DNA from: a virus | IMG/VR virus record: IMGVR_UViG_3300025120_000603 | Location: 1 to 22,755 of that record | Length of the DNA: 22,755 nucleotides | Direction: 5' to 3' (one strand) | Part shown: positions 18,029 to 22,755 of the stretch, in pieces | Numbering within the stretch: position 1 is the first letter of the stretch | Layout of the letters: each line of letters starts with the position of its first letter | The notes under the pieces: generated by a model | The model's input: the letters and a program-made list of their open reading frames with translations, nothing else | What the model was told of the DNA's origin: nothing | Database searches by the model: none | Translations under genes and position numbers: made by a program

Positions 18029-18399
18029 TATTTAGTCATTAATCCCATTATTTGGTCCATATTTACTTCTCCTCCTGGTAGTGCTCCACTTGGTGATGTT
18101 GTATCGCCTTGACCTTGTGGATTAAAGGGTTTGTTACCAAATCCTTGAGCATCTCCACTTTTCATATTTATTCCTGTTTCTCCTAAAATATCCATATATT
18201 TTTGTCTTTGTTCAACTAAGGAATGTTTGGGGGTTTGTGTAACAGGTGCATGTGTAGTTGATGTAATACTTTCTTGTATTGGTTGTGTAACTATAGCTTT
18301 AGGTGCTTTAACTGCTTCTAATAAAACTTCCTTTAGCTCCTCTTGTATAGCCTCTCTAACGGCTTCTTTAATTATTTTTTTAAGTGCTTCGGTTTTCAT
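18028..18399 (-). CDS. Small helical protein with disordered linker, 123 aa
   Basis: Unassigned. Residues 1-33 form a strongly amphipathic, charged helix (MKTEALKKIIKEAVREAIQE, LKEVLLEAVKA) with heptad-like spacing, probably a coiled coil or oligomerisation segment. A Thr/Pro/Gln-rich linker follows at about 35-58. A short conserved-looking block HSLVEQRQKYMDILGETG lies near 59-76, then a Gly/Pro/Ser/Gln-rich stretch and a C-terminal VNMDQIMGLMTK helix. This layout resembles small virion or scaffold-like proteins in T4-like gene clusters, but I do not know its role. It is the first gene after a 25-nt gap with an ATATTTATA motif, so it may start the gp25-gp6 transcript. Its stop overlaps the gp25 start. 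Confidence 0.66.
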   Translation of the reverse strand: MKTEALKKIIKEAVREAIQEELKEVLLEAVKAPKAIVTQPIQESITSTTHAPVTQTPKHSLVEQRQKYMDILGETGINMKSGDAQGFGNKPFNPQGQGDTTSPSGALPGGEVNMDQIMGLMTK

Positions 18400-18411
18400 A
18401 ATTGTGTTTGT

Positions 18412-18420
18412 TATAAATAT
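18412..18420 (-). promoter_or_regulatory. Putative late promoter element ATATTTATA before the 123-aa/gp25/gp6 block
   Basis: Exact 9-mer in the 25-nt gap 18400-18424, with its 3' end 12 nt before the ATG at 18399. A leader of a few bases would remain if transcription starts 6-8 nt after the motif. The gap is otherwise A/T-only. It is the same sequence as at 5458-5466 and 21269-21277. Confidence 0.42.
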
Positions 18421-18424
18421 TAAA

Positions 18425-19618
18425 TTAATCTGCTTTTAAATCATTTGTTTGAATATAATATACTAATTCGTCTATTAAAATTTGGTCATTTGATGAGAAT
18501 GAAGGTTCGCCTTCTAACATTATTACTCCTGCTTTATTTCTAGCTATAGCTTTTCTACGTTTTAAACCATCAACACTAGAATTATCTACGGGTATTACAT
18601 CCATTTTAAACCCATTAACATTAGTAACTACTGGGGATAATTGTTCAGATTGTTTTTGGGTAGCTTCTAATAAATCGGATGATAGTTGTTCTTGAGAAAT
18701 TAATGTTTCTCCTGAAGATGTAACTGATAAAGCGCACCCACCAATTAAGGTGTCTAATAAAGCTAAGAAATTTAATACTCTTTGGAGTTCTTCTATTAAT
18801 ATTATTACTACTACTAAAGTATTATTAGAAACTACTCTTAATTTAGCTACAACTTTATCAATTTTTTCTATTATAAATTTTATTGGTTGACCAAAATTAG
18901 GAGCTCCAAAACCTGAAATAGGGAAGAATAGAAATACGGGTGTAATGGAATTTACTACTATATCAAGTGCAGTTACCACCCCAGCTATTGAGGATACTAC
19001 TACTCTTACAGTTTTTAAAAATTTCATTATATTGTTTAAAGCTTTAGTTAAGTTATTTTTTTTTCTAATAATATTATTTAATTCTCCTGAGTTAATAGGG
19101 CATGTTGCATTCATACTACTAAATTCTTGACCTATAAAATCGCTAGCATTTGGAATCCCAAAATCAGCTATTAAGGTGAGTACTTGAGGAATTAAAACTG
19201 TTTTAATTTGAACAATTACCCTATTCATAGCTTGTTGTTTAGCTACTTCAAGGTTCATTTTAGATGCCTTCATTATTCCCATTTGTACAGCAGTAAATGC
19301 AATTTGTTTGTCTATAGATTGCCTTAAATCCGCCTTTGAATCTTTTAGTGTTATAATTCCAATTCTTCCTTGGTTTTTTAACTCCTTTGACAAATTAAAT
19401 GGGTTTATCTTTTTTTGAGTATAGTTCTTAGAAAATATATTTATTTTAAACATTTCTCCAGGAGTGTATTCTCCTGTTAGACTGAAATTACCATCAGTAC
19501 CCGTTATAGCAGTATCACCTAAAGTAGAAGTAATTGTAGTCCCTGGGATTGGTTGTTGGTTTTTATCTATGATTTGACCTATTATTATATATCCTATGGG
19601 TGGGTTTGGGTTAGCCAT
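18425..19618 (-). CDS. Tail/baseplate protein with carboxypeptidase-regulatory-like N-terminal domain, 397 aa
   Basis: Residues about 8-80 read as a transthyretin-like (CarboxypepD_reg-type) beta sandwich: YIIIGQIIDKNQQPIPGTTI, then ITGTDGNFSLTGEYTPGE and FKINIFSKNYTQKKI. This domain type is very common in Bacteroidota surface proteins, which supports the host guess. Residues about 80-190 are helical (ADLRQSIDKQIAFTAVQMGI, VIVQIKTVLIPQVLTLIADFG). Residues about 190-300 are strikingly hydrophobic, with helix-like runs (VRVVVSSIAGVVTALDIVV, FLFFPISGFGAP, TLVVVIILIEELQRVLNFLA). The C-terminus is polar, with KRRKAIARNKAGVIMLEGEP. The hydrophobic part could be an internal tail-tube or hub segment, or membrane-inserting during infection. 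It is coupled by TAATG to the putative hub/spike gene upstream, so a hub-associated role is plausible. I cannot name a T4 counterpart. Confidence 0.68.
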   Translation of the reverse strand: MANPNPPIGYIIIGQIIDKNQQPIPGTTITSTLGDTAITGTDGNFSLTGEYTPGEMFKINIFSKNYTQKKINPFNLSKELKNQGRIGIITLKDSKADLRQSIDKQIAFTAVQMGIMKASKMNLEVAKQQAMNRVIVQIKTVLIPQVLTLIADFGIPNASDFIGQEFSSMNATCPINSGELNNIIRKKNNLTKALNNIMKFLKTVRVVVSSIAGVVTALDIVVNSITPVFLFFPISGFGAPNFGQPIKFIIEKIDKVVAKLRVVSNNTLVVVIILIEELQRVLNFLALLDTLIGGCALSVTSSGETLISQEQLSSDLLEATQKQSEQLSPVVTNVNGFKMDVIPVDNSSVDGLKRRKAIARNKAGVIMLEGEPSFSSNDQILIDELVYYIQTNDLKAD

Positions 19619-20898
19619 TATATTGTTTTACTTACACTAGATAAAATAGGTGTATTATCATTATCATCTTTTGTTACACTTGCTAGTACGGCATTTAATG
19701 CTATTTCTGTGGTAGCTGCGGTTATAGATAATGGATTATCAGATACAACATCTCCAATAGTTACTTGCATTAGTTGAAGTTGTTGTACTAATTGTTTCAA
19801 GTTGGTACATAAATTAAATAATTCAACTCTTAGGGTTTCACCCTTTACAAGAGGTTCAGTTGCATCTTTACTTCCTAATTTTATAGTAGTTCCTACTTGA
19901 ATTACAAAATTTGAATTAGTATCAAAGTTAAACCCTTTAACAGCTTCAAAGCTTATTGTTCTTTTAGAACTTAACATTATATGGTCAGTTTTAGAATTAA
20001 AAACTAAACGACCTGAATTTATTATAACTTGATTTCCATTAAATAATGAGGAATTTGTTGGAGTTTCTCCAAATTTAGTGGTATATGAAGTATATCTTTT
20101 ATTATTAAAAAGTACAGGATTTGTTACTATGGGAATTTGTTGTGTAGATGTTAAGTATATGGAGGATAAATCTTTATTAATATTTTCTGTTATAGGTACC
20201 CATCCTTCTTTTGGAGTATTTGGATCTTGACCATTTCTTATCAAAGTAATAGGATCTCCATTTTTACCTGAATCTGACCAGTTGTTATATACTGTTAAAT
20301 CATTTGGTGGGTTATTTTTATTTGGATTTGCAGTACTACCAAATCTAATACTATTTCCCCATCTACCACTTTGTATCATATCTCCGGGGAGAGGTAAAAG
20401 AGGTTTAATATTTGATCTTTCAATAAAGGTATTTTGACTTAAATTAAAAGGGCTATTTAATGGGGTAGAATTTCCTTCAGTAGAGGCTAAATAATTTTGT
20501 TCTGGTTGATTTGGTTTTACTGGGTTAGGGAATGCATTATGGTGTGGGTTGTTCCAAATACTAAACATATTAAGATAATAGTAAGATTTACTGGATGTAT
20601 TTGATCCAATATTATTATTAGGACCCTCAATCAAAAATATTAATTCATTAATCAGTGGGTAAGTAGAATTATTAGGGTTAAAAGGCCTAGCAGTATTACC
20701 TGTATTTGAACCTTGTAAATCATCTATAGAATAAAAAATAGTTCCAATGCTAGAAAATCCTCCAAATTCAAAAAATCTAGGATGGTCTGGGTTTAGTATT
20801 ATATCTGTAACTCTTGCTATTTGAGTTTTATCATTTAAAGTAGAAAATGGAGAAGATAAACCATCAGGATATAATATTTTTTTGGATCTTTCAGGCAT
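19618..20898 (-). CDS. Putative baseplate hub/spike protein (gp5-like, no lysozyme domain)
   Basis: A 426-aa protein probably belonging to the central hub or spike. Residues about 25-65 (KTQIARVTDIILNPDHP, FSSIGTIFYSIDD) and 165-215 (LPGDMIQSGRWGNSIRFGST, then GDPITLIRNGQDP) read as OB-fold-like beta segments. I remember the GD-x-x-x-x-GR-x-GNSIRFGST pattern from marine T4-like phage structural proteins. GWVPITENINKDLSSIYLTS is at about 229-248. Residues 290-350 have repeating short strands (NQVIINSGRLVFNSKTDHIM, RTISFEAVKGFNF, IQVGTTIKLGSKDA), as in the beta-helical C-terminus of VgrG/gp5 spikes. The last 75 residues start helical and end in a polar tail. T4 gp5 has a lysozyme domain between the OB fold and the beta helix; I see no lysozyme motif here. 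It has TAATG overlaps with genes on both sides. A different tail structural role is possible. Confidence 0.62.
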   Translation of the reverse strand: MPERSKKILYPDGLSSPFSTLNDKTQIARVTDIILNPDHPRFFEFGGFSSIGTIFYSIDDLQGSNTGNTARPFNPNNSTYPLINELIFLIEGPNNNIGSNTSSKSYYYLNMFSIWNNPHHNAFPNPVKPNQPEQNYLASTEGNSTPLNSPFNLSQNTFIERSNIKPLLPLPGDMIQSGRWGNSIRFGSTANPNKNNPPNDLTVYNNWSDSGKNGDPITLIRNGQDPNTPKEGWVPITENINKDLSSIYLTSTQQIPIVTNPVLFNNKRYTSYTTKFGETPTNSSLFNGNQVIINSGRLVFNSKTDHIMLSSKRTISFEAVKGFNFDTNSNFVIQVGTTIKLGSKDATEPLVKGETLRVELFNLCTNLKQLVQQLQLMQVTIGDVVSDNPLSITAATTEIALNAVLASVTKDDNDNTPILSSVSKTI

Positions 20899-21248
20899 TA
20901 ATCTTCTTTTTTAGGTGGAAGTTGTAAATTATTTATCTCAGTTAAAAGTTGTTCTTTTTCTGCTTCTGAGATGCCAAATCCATTTTCTTCTGTACCTTCG
21001 TTTGCAAATATACGTTGGAATATTGTTGCTACTTTTATAAGCGCTTCATCGTTTTTAATGCCAAGTTCCATGTATTCTTTGATAAGCGGCACAATCATTG
21101 TAGCATCGCCTATATCGCTAATTAATGGTTTAAGCTCATTGATTAATGCGCTAATTTGTGTTTCTTTCTTCTTTTGATTATCGTAAATTTCTTTAAGTAA
21201 ATCCGAGTATGATTTTTTACCGAATACTTTTTTATCTAAATGACTCAT
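20898..21248 (-). CDS. Small helical phage protein, 116 aa
   Basis: Function unknown. It is nearly all helical and charged: residues 8-30 VFGKKSYSDLLKEIYDNQKK, then TQISALINELKPLISDIGDA, IVPLIKEYMELGIKNDEALI and KVATIFQRIFA. An acidic Glu/Lys-rich C-terminus follows. I remember similar sequences (VPLIKEY, GIKNDE) as hypothetical proteins in marine T4-like phages. Its size (116 aa) and place directly after the late sigma factor invite comparison with T4 gp33, the 112-aa late co-activator, but I can point to no shared motif, so no symbol is given. It follows a 35-nt gap with a putative promoter element and overlaps the hub/spike start by one base, so it may head the hub transcript. Confidence 0.68.
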   Translation of the reverse strand: MSHLDKKVFGKKSYSDLLKEIYDNQKKKETQISALINELKPLISDIGDATMIVPLIKEYMELGIKNDEALIKVATIFQRIFANEGTEENGFGISEAEKEQLLTEINNLQLPPKKED

Positions 21249-21268
21249 AGTTATACGTTTAGTTCGAG

Positions 21269-21277
21269 TATAAATAT
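21269..21277 (-). promoter_or_regulatory. Putative late promoter element ATATTTATA before the 116-aa gene
   Basis: Exact 9-mer in the 35-nt gap 21249-21283 between the late sigma factor gene and the 116-aa gene. Its 3' end is 20 nt before the ATG at 21248. The spacing fits a -10-like element with a leader of about 12 nt. It separates the regulatory group on the right from the structural genes on the left, a sensible place for a late promoter. Confidence 0.45.
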
Positions 21278-21283
21278 GATTAT

Positions 21284-22018
21284 TTAATGTTTTTCGAAGT
21301 CTATATAGCCTGTTTCTAGATAAAAAACATAACTACCTTTAAATAAACCATATAATTTAGTAGCTATTTTAGTTATTTTAGGGGTTTTAACTTCTAAACC
21401 ATGACTAGCCATTATTTCTCGTATATAGATGTATAATGCTTTTTTATTAAATATTTCTAGATTTTCTCTTTTTCTAAATAATTCTAGTATAGCATCTGCT
21501 ACTTTATCATCATTTCCTTTTGGAAAAAAAGTATCAAATCTATCTTCTACATATTTTACATATGCATCTATAAAAATAGATAATCTATCTTTTTCTTTTT
21601 CTTCACCCATTTGGTATGAGTAATTATCATCTTTAAATAATTCATCTACAGGTGCTGTTTGAACACGTTTTTTGTAGTTTTTTGTATTATATACTATTAA
21701 CCAATTCTTTGTAATAGTACCAAAATAAGAATATGCTTTAGCTCCGTTTTCTGGGTTAAATAAGTGTAATTTGGATAGTAAAAATGTTATTACTTCGTGT
21801 TGTAGATGTTCTATTTGATCTACTTCTGTGTAGTAAAATTTAAAGGTGTGGATTATGTTTTCTGTTAATTTAAAAAAAGCATAATGAATTTCATCTCTGT
21901 AAATGTTACTTCTTACTTCCGAATCTGGTTCATTGTTGTACCTAACGATAGCGTTTTCGGTATCTTTAGTAAAGTAGTTTTTAGACTTAGGTCTACGTTT
22001 TTTAGCCACGGTAATCAT
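21284..22018 (-). CDS. 55: Late-transcription sigma factor gp55-like
   Basis: A T4 gp55-type sigma factor, which redirects host RNA polymerase to phage late promoters. It is 244 aa, longer than T4 gp55 (about 185). Residues 10-60 (PKSKNYFTKDTENAIVRYNN, IYRDEIHYAFFKLTENIIHT) are the usual opening of gp55 homologues. Residues 61-108 correspond to the sigma region 2 core, with IEHLQHEVITFLLSKLHLFN and then AYSYFGTITKNWLI (95-108), the segment expected to touch polymerase and the melted -10 region. No sigma region 4 helix-turn-helix is evident, as in T4 gp55. The C-terminal 100 residues (FIDAYVKYVEDRFDTFFP, VADAILELFRKRE, ALYIYIREIMA) are helical. The start overlaps the membrane-protein stop by 4 nt (ATGA). 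An A/T-rich putative promoter lies just after its stop. Confidence 0.87.
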   Translation of the reverse strand: MITVAKKRRPKSKNYFTKDTENAIVRYNNEPDSEVRSNIYRDEIHYAFFKLTENIIHTFKFYYTEVDQIEHLQHEVITFLLSKLHLFNPENGAKAYSYFGTITKNWLIVYNTKNYKKRVQTAPVDELFKDDNYSYQMGEEKEKDRLSIFIDAYVKYVEDRFDTFFPKGNDDKVADAILELFRKRENLEIFNKKALYIYIREIMASHGLEVKTPKITKIATKLYGLFKGSYVFYLETGYIDFEKH

Positions 22019-22299
22019 TTTATTTCTTTCAACTTAAAATCATTTAAGATATCTTGAATTTGTTGGACTGATTTAAAAAACTGTCCAACTTCATCATCAG
22101 AAGAAAATGTGCCTTTTTGGTCTATTTCTTTTAATTTTTTATCTGAAGCCTCTATAGTTTTAGATAGTCTATCAAGGTAATTTAAATATTCTGCTAATAT
22201 ATCTTCTTGTTTTTCATTCTTACGTAATAAATTACGGGTTGTAAAACCAAATAAAATGGTTAAGACTGATAATGCTGAGATTGTTATTATTTCTATCAT
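22015..22299 (-). CDS. Small membrane protein with coiled coil, 94 aa
   Basis: Residues 2-20 (IEIITISALSVLTILFGFT) form one hydrophobic helix followed by basic residues (RNLLRKNEK), so the protein is probably anchored in the host inner membrane with its C-terminus in the cytoplasm. Residues 28-60 are a charged, heptad-like helix (DILAEYLNYLDRLSKTIEAS) and the tail is helical too. Small proteins of this design are common and mostly uncharacterised in T4-like phages. It has four-base ATGA overlaps with the HD hydrolase gene before it and the gp55-like gene after it, so the three are likely translated as a unit. A spanin or holin role cannot be excluded, but there is no lipobox, second membrane helix or nearby lysis gene to support it. 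Confidence 0.7.
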   Translation of the reverse strand: MIEIITISALSVLTILFGFTTRNLLRKNEKQEDILAEYLNYLDRLSKTIEASDKKLKEIDQKGTFSSDDEVGQFFKSVQQIQDILNDFKLKEIK

Positions 22300-22755
22300 A
22301 AACTATTTAACATATTTTTTAAGCCTTCACTCTTAATCGAGCCAAGTGCTTTGGTTTTTACGTCTAACTTTTTTCCAATTGGTTCGTTTGGAGTACTTCC
22401 TTTAAATTTAGGTAACCATTCTTTTTCAAATTCAATTCTAGCTGCCATCATGTCTGCTTGATGTAAGATAAAAGGTAATGAGGTTCTTGGTTTAGTTTCT
22501 GGCATATATGATTTTAGATATTTGTCATTTGCTGGGTCATATAAACCATCATGTGTTTGAATACCTACCATCTCATTAAATGTATATCTAATACCATGTT
22601 CTTGAAGTAAAAATAATCCTCGATCTGGTACAGATGCAAATGCAATCTTTTTATTATGCATATAATCTTCACCTAATTTATCTTTTCTCCATTTGTCGGT
22701 TTGTGGGATGTAAGATTCATGTTCTGAATCACCCATTTTACCTAAATCATGGTTT
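22296..22755 (-). CDS. HD-domain metal-dependent phosphohydrolase, truncated at right edge
   Basis: Partial gene: the frame runs past the right edge, so the 5' end is missing and the ATG at 22736 is internal. Evidence for this is the in-frame NHDLGK encoded at 22754-22737, just before that ATG; it is the HD metal-binding motif of the family and would be lost if the gene began at 22736. Downstream are SVPDRGLFLLQEHGIRYTFN, IQTHDGLYDPANDKYL (a second His-Asp that may complete the metal site) and LPFILHQADMMAARIEFEKE, a His-containing helix. The family removes phosphate groups from nucleotides or related phosphorylated small molecules in the cytoplasm. I remember this arrangement in marine T4-like phages. 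It overlaps the small membrane protein gene by 4 nt. The substrate cannot be read from the sequence. Confidence 0.82.
   Translation of the reverse strand, partial: NHDLGKMGDSEHESYIPQTDKWRKDKLGEDYMHNKKIAFASVPDRGLFLLQEHGIRYTFNEMVGIQTHDGLYDPANDKYLKSYMPETKPRTSLPFILHQADMMAARIEFEKEWLPKFKGSTPNEPIGKKLDVKTKALGSIKSEGLKNMLNSL

Noticed and set aside
20898-21248. Late-transcription co-activator gp33
   Set aside because: Similar length and position next to gp55 are suggestive, but no shared motif or clamp-binding tail could be pointed out, so it is left as an unknown protein.
22015-22299. Holin or spanin
   Set aside because: It has a single membrane helix and a coiled coil, but no lipobox, no second membrane segment and no lysis gene next to it; the partners are an HD hydrolase and a sigma factor.
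22296-22736. Start of the HD-domain gene at the ATG at 22736
   Set aside because: The frame stays open to the right edge and the codons just before this ATG encode NHDLGK, the family's metal-binding motif, so the ATG is internal and the gene is truncated by the window.

Overview
The window is part of the late structural region of a strictly lytic-looking, T4-like (myovirus) phage genome. The DNA is strongly AT-rich. All 19 genes lie on the minus strand, so transcription runs from the right edge to the left edge, and only about 185 bases are non-coding. The T4 affiliation rests on recognisable late sigma factor gp55, baseplate wedge gp25 and baseplate wedge gp6. The likely host is a member of the Bacteroidota, probably aquatic. 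That is inferred from start codons preceded by A/T-rich sequence with almost no Shine-Dalgarno motifs, from a carboxypeptidase-regulatory-like domain in a tail protein, and from the resemblance of several proteins to ones I remember from marine phages. No host gene is present to prove it.

Right part (about 22755-21284): a regulatory and accessory group. It holds an HD-domain metal-dependent phosphohydrolase cut by the right edge (its NHDLGK motif lies at the boundary), a small single-pass membrane protein with a coiled coil, and the gp55-like late sigma factor. Four-base ATGA overlaps tie the three together.

Middle part (about 21248-13552): the baseplate hub and wedge block. It holds a 116-aa helical protein, a 426-aa putative hub/spike protein, a 397-aa protein with a transthyretin-like N-terminal domain, a 123-aa helical protein, gp25, gp6, a 161-aa repeat protein, a 390-aa structural protein and a 179-aa coiled-coil protein. 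Five junctions in this block are one-base TAATG overlaps, which suggests translational coupling.

Left part (13550-1): large Ser/Thr/Asn-rich tail and baseplate-periphery proteins. It begins with a 1761-aa multidomain protein (LamG-like and Fn3-like domains), then a 915-aa protein and a conserved 223-aa protein. Next come two paralogous 336/337-aa proteins. Last are two receptor-facing fibres: one with a self-cleaving peptidase S74 chaperone domain, the other built on 9-residue T-A-S-Y-V repeats and truncated by the left edge. The two fibres share an N-terminal module.

The most notable non-coding signal is an exact 9-mer, ATATTTATA on the transcribed strand. By eye I find it at only four places, each just upstream of a start codon, including all three longest gaps. 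It is the reverse complement of the T4 late-promoter core TATAAATA. I saw no tRNA, rRNA, CRISPR array, insertion sequence, integrase or rho-independent terminator. No stretch above 300 bases lacks a gene; the longest gap is 61 bases.
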